Below, one piece after another: positions 42,793 through 52,337 of a DNA stretch of 64,000 bases (positions are counted from its first letter, which is position 1; each line of letters starts with the position of its first letter). The notes beneath the pieces were generated by a model. It was given only the letters and a program-made list of their open reading frames with translations. It did not search any database and had not been told where the DNA came from. Origin of the DNA: JBPCNH01 sp051001455. GTDB lineage: Bacteria; Actinomycetota; CADDZG01; WHSQ01. Location of the stretch: positions 1 through 64,000 of the forward strand of contig JBPCNH010000004.1 of the NCBI GenBank assembly GCA_051001455.1, read 5' to 3'. Both the position numbers and the translations under genes were made by a program.

Positions 42793-45700
42793 GGGAGCAC
42801 CTTGCGCGACCGGCCGTTGCGCCGGCGAGAGAGGGAAGCGCCGAGCACCACGATCCAGGCTAGAGCGAGGAAGAGGAACCAGAAGTAGTCCCCGGCCGGG
42901 CGCGGATAAGAGATGTCGAGGCTCAACCGGTCCGTACCCTCGGGAATCCTCCACGCATTGCCCCAACCTCCTGGTTGCCGCTCAAGCTCTTCGCCGTCGA
43001 GCTCTGCCTTCCACCCCGGATCGGCCGCCTCTGCCAAGAAGGCCACGCCCGATGCGCCCGTAGCGCGATCGTAGTAACGGGCCGGAGAGAGTTGCTCGAG
43101 CGCGTCGATCTCGACCTCCGGCCTTCCCGCCGTCACCGACGGATCGTTCTCCTGCACCGCCCGCACGTAGGCCGGAAGACCACTGTAGACAGCTGCGCGC
43201 GCTAGTTGAGCGGCGTTCTCGAGCACGTAGTAGGTCTCCTCGGTCCGGAGGATCGCAAGATCCCGTTGCGCGAGCCATTCCTCTTCGTCGGCCGCGCCCT
43301 TCTCGAGCACGATCACGTGAACGTTGAACGCTCCGAGCAAGGCGCCTCCGCGATCGGTCGTCCCTTCTCGCACCGAGTCGATCACGCGCCGGAACTGCTC
43401 CTCCGCCTGACCCGTGCGGCGCGGGAACAGGTCGGTGAGAGTCTGCCCTCGTGCGCCGGTCACGAACGCATCGGAGAAGGGGCGGGCAGCACTCGGTAGC
43501 GGAGGAGCCCAGGCCGAACCGATCCACAGCGCCCTAAACGCACCAACCTCGCCCACCTCCGCCGCCAAGATGCTCCTGACCTGCGTCATAACGCGGACGT
43601 CCGCACGCCTGTCTCTAGAACCGCTTGCCCAGTCACCGTGGTAGAGCGCCGGACCCAGCCCCCCTGCGAGCAGGAACACCGAGGAGGCCAATCCTCCGAG
43701 CACCAACCAATGGATCCACCCGAATGCCTGACGTCTCAGGTCTAGCCGGAAACCTCCCACGGCCAGTCCCACGAGAGCCGCGAACGCGGTTGACGCCAGG
43801 ACCCCCAACTCGAGAGGAGACGCCACCGGGGGACGGATGATCCCGCTCGAGACGAGTGTCGCCAACCACCCGATCATCACGATGATCGACCAGAAAGCCA
43901 GCGCTAGCTTCTTGCGCTGGGCCGAAGAGGCGACGACCGCAACGAGTCCCAACAGCGGCAAGGCTAGGCCCGCCAGCACCGGACCTTCCGGCATCTGACC
44001 GAGAACCGTGCTGAGCACGCCGTGCCCTTCGTAAGAGCCGGCAAACGTCCGCCAGGTCGCGTCGTCCCACAGGACCCGAAGCGTGCCCCCCTCCGTGAGC
44101 CAGGATGCGCTCCAAGGAAGAAGGAGCATCCACCCGACGGCCAATCCGGCGAGGCTCAATGCGAACCCGCGCGCCGCCTCCTCCCGGCGAACGAATACTG
44201 CGCGGGCAACGGTCAGCATGAGCGCGACAAGCGCGTAGAGGAAGAGGGATCCCGGGACGAAAGCCGCGGACACCGCTGCAGCTACTCCTGTTCGCGCGAG
44301 GGCGGTGCCCATCCGCCACCCCGCCGGCCGGACCCATCCCGAGATCCGTATCAACAGCAAGAACATGAAGGGGGCGGTCGACCCCAGCACGAGAGCGGCG
44401 AGCGACCCGCCACGGATCCCGGCGTAGCCGACGGCGCCGAGCATGTACACGACGCCGGAAGCGAACCTCCCGGGACGATCGACAACATCGGAGACGAGTA
44501 GGTAGGCGCCCGCGAAGGCGGTCGATCCGAGAGACAGGATCAGTAACTTCTGCGCCGCTCCGATGGCTCCGAAGGTGAAGATCGGAAACATCCCCAGCAA
44601 TGCGAAAGCCGGCGGGCTGAAGCTTTCCTGTCCCAAACCGGTCGCCCTCCAGGGAAGCCAGAATGCTCGCAGCAGCCCGGTGGCCCTATCCGGGAAGGGC
44701 AGCAACTCGCCGACCGCCAACTGCGGTGACCACCAGATGTGTCTGAATCCAAGGATCAGCGCCAGCAGAGACAGGATCGCGGCAGCCCCCAGCCACCCTT
44801 TGAAGTGAGCTCCCAGGAGACGCGCTTCGTTGGTCCGGCGCGCCACTACCTCGGCGCGCCGCCCCCATGCCTCGTCGAACCTCTCCCGTTGCTGACCGAT
44901 GTACGACCGCAGACGGGTGCCCTCCCTCACCATCAGACGCCTGAGTTCCAGGTCCGAGATCGTCCTGCGACTCTGGACCTTGCGGCGCTCGGAGAAGGTC
45001 TGAGGGATGTGAAGGATGTTCCATCCGAGAGCACGACCGAGGTTCAGGATCTCGCGAGGCTGCCGGAGGACGATGAAGGCGAGCATCTCCACTAGAGCGA
45101 GCAGGAAGAACTGCGGTATCAGAGTAAGAAGCCTCAGGGTTGACGCGTTCTTGAACACCGTGCGCAACCGGTTGCGTCTGGTGAAGTAGCGCGCCGGCGA
45201 GAAAGGAGAGGTCCGCTGACCGCGAGCGAGGGCGATCGCGTGACGAGCCTTCGCGAGCGGCTCCACGCGTACCGCGTTCCCTTCGAGCCGGGCGCGCCAG
45301 CAGAGGTCGAGATCCTCTGCAAATGCCCGCAGACGCGCATCCCACCCGCGCAACCGGCGGAAGGTCTCGTGCCGGACGAGCATGCAGGTGGAAGTGACGT
45401 AGAAGACCTCGACCGAGACGTCATGCTGGGCAAGGTCGATCTCGTCTTCTTCCAACCCCTTATAGGGGTAACCCAAGCGATCGGACGCCATACCGATCTC
45501 CTCGAGTTTCTGGGGATCGTCCCACGACACGATCTTGGGTCCCACGATGGCCGTCTTGTCGTCGCTCATGAGACGCCGAACCATGTATCCCACGGCGTCG
45601 GGCGCCAGGGCGGCGTCGTCGTGAATGAACAACAAGAGATCGGCGTCGGTGCGGACGCGCGAAAGCGCCCAGTTGATCGCTCCACCGAAACCGAGCGGCC

Positions 45701-45962
45701 GGGGTGTACGGAGATAGCCCCACCGACGCCTCTTGAGGTGGCGCTTCGCAACGCGCTTCAGCGGAGGCTTGGAACGTGAGTCCCCCGAAGCATCGTCCAC
45801 GACGAGGACATCCAGCAACTTGTAGTCCTGGGTGTTCAGGCCGACCAACGTCTCGGTGAGCCACGGCCGCCCGTTGTGGGTGACGACGATCGCCAACACG
45901 CTCGGAACCGGCGTGCCTCGCGTTGTCTTGTCCGGCCGCTGAGTGCCGGTTGTCGTTGCCAT
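42789..45962 (-). CDS. Very large GT2 glycosyltransferase with membrane domain
   Basis: 1057 residues. N-terminal GT-A domain: LAIVVTHNGRPWLTETLVGL, VDDASGD, FIHDDAALAPDAVG, and FAEDLDLCWRARL. From about 270 on it has a dozen or more membrane helices and an external C-terminal domain. Wall polysaccharide assembly is likely. It follows fbiC by 11 bp and is coupled to the DUF5719 gene. Confidence 0.85.
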   Translation of the reverse strand: MATTTGTQRPDKTTRGTPVPSVLAIVVTHNGRPWLTETLVGLNTQDYKLLDVLVVDDASGDSRSKPPLKRVAKRHLKRRRWGYLRTPRPLGFGGAINWALSRVRTDADLLLFIHDDAALAPDAVGYMVRRLMSDDKTAIVGPKIVSWDDPQKLEEIGMASDRLGYPYKGLEEDEIDLAQHDVSVEVFYVTSTCMLVRHETFRRLRGWDARLRAFAEDLDLCWRARLEGNAVRVEPLAKARHAIALARGQRTSPFSPARYFTRRNRLRTVFKNASTLRLLTLIPQFFLLALVEMLAFIVLRQPREILNLGRALGWNILHIPQTFSERRKVQSRRTISDLELRRLMVREGTRLRSYIGQQRERFDEAWGRRAEVVARRTNEARLLGAHFKGWLGAAAILSLLALILGFRHIWWSPQLAVGELLPFPDRATGLLRAFWLPWRATGLGQESFSPPAFALLGMFPIFTFGAIGAAQKLLILSLGSTAFAGAYLLVSDVVDRPGRFASGVVYMLGAVGYAGIRGGSLAALVLGSTAPFMFLLLIRISGWVRPAGWRMGTALARTGVAAAVSAAFVPGSLFLYALVALMLTVARAVFVRREEAARGFALSLAGLAVGWMLLLPWSASWLTEGGTLRVLWDDATWRTFAGSYEGHGVLSTVLGQMPEGPVLAGLALPLLGLVAVVASSAQRKKLALAFWSIIVMIGWLATLVSSGIIRPPVASPLELGVLASTAFAALVGLAVGGFRLDLRRQAFGWIHWLVLGGLASSVFLLAGGLGPALYHGDWASGSRDRRADVRVMTQVRSILAAEVGEVGAFRALWIGSAWAPPLPSAARPFSDAFVTGARGQTLTDLFPRRTGQAEEQFRRVIDSVREGTTDRGGALLGAFNVHVIVLEKGAADEEEWLAQRDLAILRTEETYYVLENAAQLARAAVYSGLPAYVRAVQENDPSVTAGRPEVEIDALEQLSPARYYDRATGASGVAFLAEAADPGWKAELDGEELERQPGGWGNAWRIPEGTDRLSLDISYPRPAGDYFWFLFLALAWIVVLGASLSRRRNGRSRKVLP

Positions 45963-45973
45963 GGCTGCTCTTC

Positions 45974-48409
45974 CTAGAGGATTTCCGTAGCAGGTACCGG
46001 GGACCCCTGCTGGAGGTGCCCGTAGAGCGTTGTACGACGCTGAGGGACCCTACCTATGCTTGCGATCATCCGCTCGATCTCTGCCGGCAGGAGCTCTTGC
46101 CCGTGGCTCGCGCCGGCGGCACGCGAGATGCTCTCGTCCATCAGCGTGCCCCCCAGATCGTTGGCTCCCGCCTGAAGAGCCAGATTGGAGCCCTCCACCC
46201 CCATCTTCACCCACGAGACCTGGATGTTGTCGATGTGACCGTGCAAAGCGATACGGGCGACCGCGTGCATCTTCAAAGCTTCCTCGAATGTAGGGCCCTT
46301 GCGCGCACGTCCCTTGAGGAATATCGGCGCGCCCATGTGGACGAACGGAAGCGGAACGAACTCGAACAATCCAGGCTGCCCCTCACCGGCGACATCTTTG
46401 TGTAGATCCCGGACTACACACAGGTGACGCGCCCAATTGCGCGGTCCTTCCACCGTTCCAAACATGATCGTCGCGTTGGAACGAAGCCCAAGCCGATGAG
46501 CGACCTTATGAACCTCGCACCAGCCGGCGGTGTCGATCTTGTCCGGACAGATGATGGCTCGGATGTCGTCATCGAGGATCTCGGCCGCCGTTCCCGGTAA
46601 GGTTGCCAAACCAGCATCCTTCAAACGAAGGAGAAACTCCTCGACTTCGAGACCCGACGCGGCCGCGCCTTGCGCGACCTCGAGAGCGGTGAACGCGTGC
46701 ACGTGCATGTCCGGTACTGCAGACTTGACGGCACGGAGGTACTCGACGTAGTTATCGCCGGTGAAAGAGTGATGGATGCCTCCCTGCATGCATACCTCGG
46801 TCGCCCCCTTCTCCCACGCCTCGAGAGCGCGGTGTCCAACCTCCTCCGGAGACAACAGATAAGGCTCCCCGCGCAGGTTGAGAGACTTGGGTCCTTTCGA
46901 GAAAGCGCAGAAACCACAACGGAAGTAACACTGATTGGTGTAGTTGATATTGCGGTTGATGACGTAGGTGATGACGTCGCCCACCACCTCGCGACGCATG
47001 TCGTCGGCTACGGCGTATAAGCGCTCGGTTTCGCGTCCGTGCGAAGTGAACAAGAGGGCGATCTCGTCCTCCGACAACTCGATGCGCTCCTCTGCCTTGT
47101 CCAAAACCGACCAGACGGAACTCCGAACGACACGCCCGGGCACTCGCCAAGTCCCATCCATCGCGGCAGCGACCGCAGCAGTGGCGCCCTCGGGTGGCGG
47201 GGACACCACGCCCGAGAACCATGCTTCTTCCGGACGCCGCAAACCTTCCCCGTCGATAGCGGCGAGAGCCGGGCCTCGTAGAACCGGATCGATCCATCGG
47301 TCGAGCGCAGCCGGAGTGCCGCAGAACCGCGGATAGACGGCCAGGCGTTCCACCAGCGTGTAGCCGTGACTTTCGGTGACCGCACGCAGCTCGTCGAGCT
47401 TCGGCCAGGGGGCTTCGGGATTGACGTGGTCGGGTGTGACCGGAGACACTCCGCCCCAATCGGAGAGACCGGCACCGAGATAGCGGCCGTATTCACGGGG
47501 CGTCAGGTTCGGCGGCGCCTGGATCCCCATGTCGGGTCCCATCGTGAGGCGCGCCAAGGAGATCGCAAGCGACATCTCGTCCACATCGGGCTCGGGATGA
47601 TCTCGCATCAGGACGTCAGGCTTCTGCCGGAAGTTCTGAACGATCACTTCCTGGATGTGACCGTGCCTCTCGTGAGCCGCTCTTATCGCCAAGAGAGCGT
47701 CGATACGCTCCCCGAAGGTCTCGCCGATCCCGATCAGGATCCCTGTAGTGAACGGAACCCCGGCCCTGCCTGCGTTGTCGAGGGTGGCCAGCCTGAGTTC
47801 GGGCCGCTTGTCGGGCGCGCCGAAGTGCGCCATGCCTCGTTGCAGGAGCCGTTCGGACAGTGTCTCGAGCATCGTTCCCTGGCTCACCGTGACGGCGCGC
47901 AGGGCCTGTGCATCCTCGAGCGAAAGAACGCCGGGGTTCGCATGAGGCAGGAGCGAAGTCTCCTCTAGGACCGCCCGGCAAGCCGCGACCAGGTACTCGA
48001 TGGTGGTCGAGTAGCCCATGGAGTTCAGCTCGGCGCGCGCCTCGGGCCACTTGCGTTCGGGCTGGTCGCCGAGGGTGAAGAGCGCTTCGGCACATCCCGC
48101 CGCCGCGCCGGCGCGAGCTACCTCGAGGACCTCGTCGATCGTCATGTATGCCCTTCGGCCGGGCCGGGGAGGATGGGCGAAGGTGCAGTAACCGCACGAG
48201 TCCCTGCACAGCTGCGTAAGTGGGATGAAGACCTTTTTCGAATAGGTGATCCGTCCCCCGGTCACGTCGTCCCGTAGACCTGCCGCCGCAGCCAGGACGG
48301 GGGCGGGGTCGACGACGGCGAGTGCAGCCAACTCCCGCACCTCGGCGTCTTCCAATCGGACGCCGGAGCCGGCGCGCCGAGCCAAGCTCTCCAGGCGATC
48401 CATAGACAC
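45974..48409 (-). CDS. fbiC: F0 synthase FbiC (CofG-CofH fusion)
   Basis: 811 residues, two radical-SAM halves. CofG half: CRDSCGYCTFAHPPRPG; CofH half: NINYTNQCYFRCGFCAFSKG. Together they join tyrosine with 5-amino-6-ribitylaminouracil to make the deazaflavin F0. Fusion is typical of Actinomycetota. The cofD-cofE-reductase operon is divergent 67 bp away, with promoters for both in that gap. Confidence 0.96.
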   Translation of the reverse strand: MSMDRLESLARRAGSGVRLEDAEVRELAALAVVDPAPVLAAAAGLRDDVTGGRITYSKKVFIPLTQLCRDSCGYCTFAHPPRPGRRAYMTIDEVLEVARAGAAAGCAEALFTLGDQPERKWPEARAELNSMGYSTTIEYLVAACRAVLEETSLLPHANPGVLSLEDAQALRAVTVSQGTMLETLSERLLQRGMAHFGAPDKRPELRLATLDNAGRAGVPFTTGILIGIGETFGERIDALLAIRAAHERHGHIQEVIVQNFRQKPDVLMRDHPEPDVDEMSLAISLARLTMGPDMGIQAPPNLTPREYGRYLGAGLSDWGGVSPVTPDHVNPEAPWPKLDELRAVTESHGYTLVERLAVYPRFCGTPAALDRWIDPVLRGPALAAIDGEGLRRPEEAWFSGVVSPPPEGATAAVAAAMDGTWRVPGRVVRSSVWSVLDKAEERIELSEDEIALLFTSHGRETERLYAVADDMRREVVGDVITYVINRNINYTNQCYFRCGFCAFSKGPKSLNLRGEPYLLSPEEVGHRALEAWEKGATEVCMQGGIHHSFTGDNYVEYLRAVKSAVPDMHVHAFTALEVAQGAAASGLEVEEFLLRLKDAGLATLPGTAAEILDDDIRAIICPDKIDTAGWCEVHKVAHRLGLRSNATIMFGTVEGPRNWARHLCVVRDLHKDVAGEGQPGLFEFVPLPFVHMGAPIFLKGRARKGPTFEEALKMHAVARIALHGHIDNIQVSWVKMGVEGSNLALQAGANDLGGTLMDESISRAAGASHGQELLPAEIERMIASIGRVPQRRTTLYGHLQQGSPVPATEIL

Positions 48410-48476
48410 AAGACTAGTTGGGCTCGCGGGGCCTCGGCGCGCCGGGCGGAGGGCCCGCTAATACACTCCGCAGCAC

Positions 48477-49385
48477 ATGAAAGTCACGGCATTAGCTGGA
48501 GGCGTGGGAGGCGCGAAGCTCCTCATCGGGCTCGATCGAGTGGCCGACGACCTGACCGCGGTGGTCAATACCGGTGACGACGCCACGATCTACGGGCTCC
48601 ACGTTTCACCCGACGTCGACATAGTCACCTACTGGCTCGCCGGCATTGCCGACACCGAGCGCGGCTGGGGCATCCGTGGCGACACGTGGTCCGTGGTAGA
48701 CACCCTTGGCAAACTAGGGCTCGAGAACTGGTTCCGCCTCGGCGATCGAGATCTCGCGACCTGTCTGTATAGGACGGGTCGCCTGAGAGACGGCGCAACG
48801 CTCTCCGTAGTAACGGCAGAGATAACGCGATCTCTCGGTGTGCGGCCCACGATCCTGCCGATGAGCGACGACCCGGTCGGCACGCGTGTCGTGACCGCGG
48901 ACGACCGCACGCTGGAATTCCAGGAGTATTTCGTCAGGGAAAAACAACAGCCGGACGTGAAAGAGGTCCGCTTCGCAGGCATCGCCGACGCGAAACCGGC
49001 CCCCGGGGTGATCGATGCTCTCCGCAGCGCGGACGTCGTGATCCTCTGCCCGTCCAACCCCGTCGTGTCGCTCGCGCCGATCCTCGAGCTTCCCGACGTC
49101 CACTCGACCATCGCCGAGCACCCTCGCGTGATCGGCGTGTCGCCCATAGTGCGAGGGGCTCCCTTGAAGGGTCCGGCCGACAAACTGTTGACCGCGACAG
49201 GCGTCGAGGTCAGCGCCTCGGGTGTGGCGGGGCTCTACGGGGAGCTGCTGGACACCTTCGTGGTCGATGCCACCGACCCCGACGAGGTGGCGAAGGTGGA
49301 GGCGCTGGGGATCCGTGCCGTAACCCTCGACACGATCATGGGAACCCCCGAGGCGTCGGAGCGGCTGGCCGGGGCGCTCCTGTGA
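48477..49385 (+). CDS. cofD: Phospho(enolpyruvyl/lactyl) transferase CofD/FbiA
   Basis: 302 residues. VTALAGGVGGAKLLIGLDRV, VVNTGDDATIYGLHVSPDVD, VVILCPSNPVVSLAPIL and SPIVRGAPLKGPADKLLT. It transfers the phosphoenolpyruvyl or phospholactyl group to F0, giving (dehydro-)F420-0. In mycobacteria the substrate is the enolpyruvyl form. First gene of a four-gene operon. Confidence 0.95.
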   Translation: MKVTALAGGVGGAKLLIGLDRVADDLTAVVNTGDDATIYGLHVSPDVDIVTYWLAGIADTERGWGIRGDTWSVVDTLGKLGLENWFRLGDRDLATCLYRTGRLRDGATLSVVTAEITRSLGVRPTILPMSDDPVGTRVVTADDRTLEFQEYFVREKQQPDVKEVRFAGIADAKPAPGVIDALRSADVVILCPSNPVVSLAPILELPDVHSTIAEHPRVIGVSPIVRGAPLKGPADKLLTATGVEVSASGVAGLYGELLDTFVVDATDPDEVAKVEALGIRAVTLDTIMGTPEASERLAGALL

Positions 49386-50065
49386 TCACGATCCACCCGC
49401 TTGAAGGAGTGCCGGAGATCGCCGCCGGAGACGACCTGGCGCAGCTCCTCTTCGCCGCCGCTCACCCTGCGCCCGGTTTCGAGGACGGGGACGTGCTCGT
49501 AGTGACGCAGAAGGTCGTCTCCAAAGCAGAGGGACGGCTCGGCAACAAGGCCGATAAGTCCCGGCTCGTCGCGGACGCGAGCGCGCGCGTGCTTCGCAGG
49601 TCGGGGACGATGATGATCGCCGAGACAACACACGGGTTCGTCTGCGCCAACGCAGGAGTCGACGAGTCGAACGTAGAGCTGGGACGGGTCGCCCTATTGC
49701 CGCTCGATCCCGACCTCTCGGCGCGCCGGATCAAGAAGGTGATCGAGCACCTGTCCGGCGCCGACATCGCGGTGATCGTGAGTGACACGTTCGGCCGGGC
49801 CTGGCGCCTCGGACAGACCGACGTCGCCATCGGCGTGGCCGGCATCCGTCCGTTCAAGGACTACATCGGCACCAAAGACACCCAAGGCCGCGAGATGGTG
49901 GGCACTCGGATCTGCATCGCAGACGAACTCGCATCGGCTGCGGAGATGGTCATGGGAAAAGCAGAGGGCATCTGCGCCGCGATCGTTCGCGGCGCGCCCG
50001 TAACGATCGGTCGCGGAGCGGCGGCCGAGATCGTCCGTCCGCCCGAGCAGGACTTCTTCCGGTGA
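49382..50065 (+). CDS. cofE: F420-0 gamma-glutamyl ligase CofE
   Basis: 227 residues. VVTQKVVSKAEGRL, GFVCANAGVDESNVE, VIVSDTFGRAWRLGQTDVAI, GVAGIRPFKDYIGTKDTQGR and AADELASAAEMVMGKAEG-like segment (actual ADELASAAEMVMGKAEG). GTG start overlaps cofD by 4 bp. It corresponds to the N-terminal half of mycobacterial FbiB only. Confidence 0.94.
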   Translation: MITIHPLEGVPEIAAGDDLAQLLFAAAHPAPGFEDGDVLVVTQKVVSKAEGRLGNKADKSRLVADASARVLRRSGTMMIAETTHGFVCANAGVDESNVELGRVALLPLDPDLSARRIKKVIEHLSGADIAVIVSDTFGRAWRLGQTDVAIGVAGIRPFKDYIGTKDTQGREMVGTRICIADELASAAEMVMGKAEGICAAIVRGAPVTIGRGAAAEIVRPPEQDFFR

Positions 50066-50670
50066 CACTCGAAGAGGCGATCGCGGCGCGCCGGAGCATT
50101 CGCTCTTTCGAGGATCGTCCCGTGCCGCGAGCCAGCGTCATGAAGGCGATAGAGATGGCGGTACAGGCACCCGCTCCGCATCACTCGGCACCCTGGCGCT
50201 TCGTTCTCATCGAGGATGCGGGCAACAAAGCAGCCTTCTCGCGCGCGATGGGCAACCGGTGGCGCGAGGACCTGCGCGACGATGGGCTCGCTCCGAAGAA
50301 GATCGAGGCGATCCTCGCTAGGTCTCACGATCTGCTGACCGCTACCCCGCTGTTGACGGTCTGCTGCGCCGATACGGCCCGGGCTCACGAGTACCTCGAT
50401 GCCGACCGCCGGCTCGCTGAATGGAGCCTGTTCGCCCATTCGGTAGGAGCCGGTTTGCAGGGATTCATGTTGTCGCTGGCGGCCGACGGCATCGGCTCGT
50501 GCTGGATATCTGCGCCAGTGTTCTGCCGGGATGTCGTGAAGGAGCATCTCGGCCTCCCGAGCCGCATCGAACCCCACGCTCTCGTGCTCGTGGGGTATCC
50601 CGACGCGGCCTACCGGCCGCGCCCTCGGCCCCGGCCCGATGGGCACTCCTACCTACTCGGCGGAGGCTGA
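50062..50670 (+). CDS. FMN nitroreductase, FbiB C-terminal-like (dehydro-F420 reductase)
   Basis: 202 residues. EEAIAARRSIRSFEDRPVPR, AVQAPAPHHSAPWRFVLIED, GLQGFMLSLAADGIGSCWIS. It matches the C-terminal FMN domain of FbiB, which reduces dehydro-F420-0. It starts at a GTG overlapping the cofE stop, so a fused FbiB function is here encoded as two coupled ORFs. Confidence 0.86.
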   Translation: MTLEEAIAARRSIRSFEDRPVPRASVMKAIEMAVQAPAPHHSAPWRFVLIEDAGNKAAFSRAMGNRWREDLRDDGLAPKKIEAILARSHDLLTATPLLTVCCADTARAHEYLDADRRLAEWSLFAHSVGAGLQGFMLSLAADGIGSCWISAPVFCRDVVKEHLGLPSRIEPHALVLVGYPDAAYRPRPRPRPDGHSYLLGGG

Positions 50671-50684
50671 TAGCCTCGTTCGCC

Positions 50685-51326
50685 GTGAGCCGCAAACTAG
50701 AGGAAAAACAAGCCAGAAGAGAAGCAGACGAGCGCCGGCGCGCCGAGCGCAAGAAGGCGGCGCGGAAACGCAACCTGCTGACCCTGGGCGTTGCCCTCGT
50801 AGTTGGCGCTCTCGTCGTCGGCTTGGTCTTGCGGGAGAGGGGGGCCAAGGAGGAAACGGTTCGTGGAGTCGCCGCCGAAGAGGCCGGTTGCACGGAGATC
50901 GAGCAGCCCGAGCTTGAGGAGGGTCGAGAGCACCTCCCCGACGGCACACCGATCGAGTACAGCACGAACCCGCCGACCTCGGGCAACCACTACGGGAACC
51001 CCTCGAACGCGGGATTCTTCTCCGACCCGGTCGCTCCCGGGGCTCTCGTCCACAACCTCGAGCACGGGCAGATCGCCATCTGGTACCGGCCGGACGCGCC
51101 GGAGACCGTGACGCAGGCGATCGAGGGCTACGTGGGCGGCGAGCGGATAGCGCTCATCGCTACGCCTTACGACCAGGTTCCGGCCGGAGCGAACTTCAGC
51201 ATGTCGTCCTGGGGAGCCATGCAGTCGTGCGAGCAATTCTCGGCCGAGGTGGTCGACCAGTTCAGGGAACGCTTCCAGGGCCGCGGCGAAGAGGACGTGG
51301 GCGTCCCGCAGTTCACGGCCGAGTAA
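50685..51326 (+). CDS. DUF3105-family membrane-anchored protein
   Basis: 213 residues. A basic cytoplasmic N-terminus (SRKLEEKQARREADERRRAE), one helix, then the conserved NPPTSGNHYGNPSNAGFF and LVHNLEHGQIAIWYRP. Function unknown; the His and Asn positions suggest a metal site. Fourth gene after cofD. A CCCCC-GAC-GGGGG hairpin (51333-51345) ends it and overlaps the convergent epimerase end. Confidence 0.8.
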   Translation: MSRKLEEKQARREADERRRAERKKAARKRNLLTLGVALVVGALVVGLVLRERGAKEETVRGVAAEEAGCTEIEQPELEEGREHLPDGTPIEYSTNPPTSGNHYGNPSNAGFFSDPVAPGALVHNLEHGQIAIWYRPDAPETVTQAIEGYVGGERIALIATPYDQVPAGANFSMSSWGAMQSCEQFSAEVVDQFRERFQGRGEEDVGVPQFTAE

Positions 51327-51348
51327 GAACCTCCCCCGACGGGGGGGC

Positions 51349-52329
51349 CTACCGGGGTGCGGGCGTGCCTTTGAAGTAAGCGACGGTTTGGCGCAGGCCC
51401 TCCCCCAGCGTCGTTCGGGGAGACCAGCCGAGTACCTCACGCGCTTTGGAGTTATTCACCACGATCCGTTGGAGCTCGCCGGGGCGGGCTCCCCCATAGA
51501 TCGGCTCGTACCTCGAACCGGTGAGCTCCGCCAGACGGGCGTAGAGCTCGTTGACGGACAGCTCTTCCCCACTACCGACGTTGATGAGCTCGCCACTGCC
51601 CTTGTCCCGGCACGCGACGAACGCATCAACGACATCGTCGACGAACACGAAATCGCGCGTCTGAGTACCGTCCCCGTAGATGGTGCAGGGCTGCCCGGCA
51701 AGCATCTTGCGCGAGAAGATCGCGACAACCTGTCCCTCGAGGCCCACTTCCGAAGCGGGTTCCTGACGCGGCCCATAGACGTTCGATAGCGCCAATGCGC
51801 TGTAGTCGAGTCCCTTCACCGCTTTGAAATAGCGCAGGTAATCGAGCACCACCTTCTTCGAGACCCCGTAGGGAGATTCGGGCATCGCCTCCGGCCAGAA
51901 AACCTGCTCTTCCGTAACGGGCAGTCGCGACTCCCCCGGCTCGCCGTAGATGCACCCGCCCGAGGAGGTGAATACAACCTTCGCCGCTCCCGCCTTCTCG
52001 GCAGAGTGCAAGACGTTGAGGGTTCCGAGGACGTTGATCATCGCGTCGCGCAGCGGGTCCGCTACCGACTTCCGCACGTCCACCTGGGCGGCCAGATGGT
52101 AGATCAACTCTGGCTTCGTCCGCGCGATCAGATCGTCGAGCGCGTTAGAGGTGATGTCGACTCGGTGGAAACTGAACTTGCCCACGGCCGAACGTCGCGC
52201 CTCGGCCAGGTTGGCGAGCGTGCCCGAGGAGAGGTCGTCTACTCCGATCACCTCTTCCCCTTCGCTCAACAACCTGTCGACCAGGTGTGAGCCGATGAAG
52301 CCGGCAGCTCCCGTTACGAGTATCCGCAC
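51349..52329 (-). CDS. NAD-dependent sugar epimerase/dehydratase (GalE-like)
   Basis: 326 residues from GTG, with AGGAGG five bases upstream. RILVTGAAGFIGSHLVDRLL, DDLSSGT, HLAAQVDVRKSV, FTSSGGCIYGEPGE, SPYGVSKKVVLDYLRYF with YxxxK. UDP-glucose 4-epimerase-like; the exact sugar is not determined. Confidence 0.85.
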   Translation of the reverse strand: MRILVTGAAGFIGSHLVDRLLSEGEEVIGVDDLSSGTLANLAEARRSAVGKFSFHRVDITSNALDDLIARTKPELIYHLAAQVDVRKSVADPLRDAMINVLGTLNVLHSAEKAGAAKVVFTSSGGCIYGEPGESRLPVTEEQVFWPEAMPESPYGVSKKVVLDYLRYFKAVKGLDYSALALSNVYGPRQEPASEVGLEGQVVAIFSRKMLAGQPCTIYGDGTQTRDFVFVDDVVDAFVACRDKGSGELINVGSGEELSVNELYARLAELTGSRYEPIYGGARPGELQRIVVNNSKAREVLGWSPRTTLGEGLRQTVAYFKGTPAPR

Positions 52330-52337
52330 GTGTCCTC

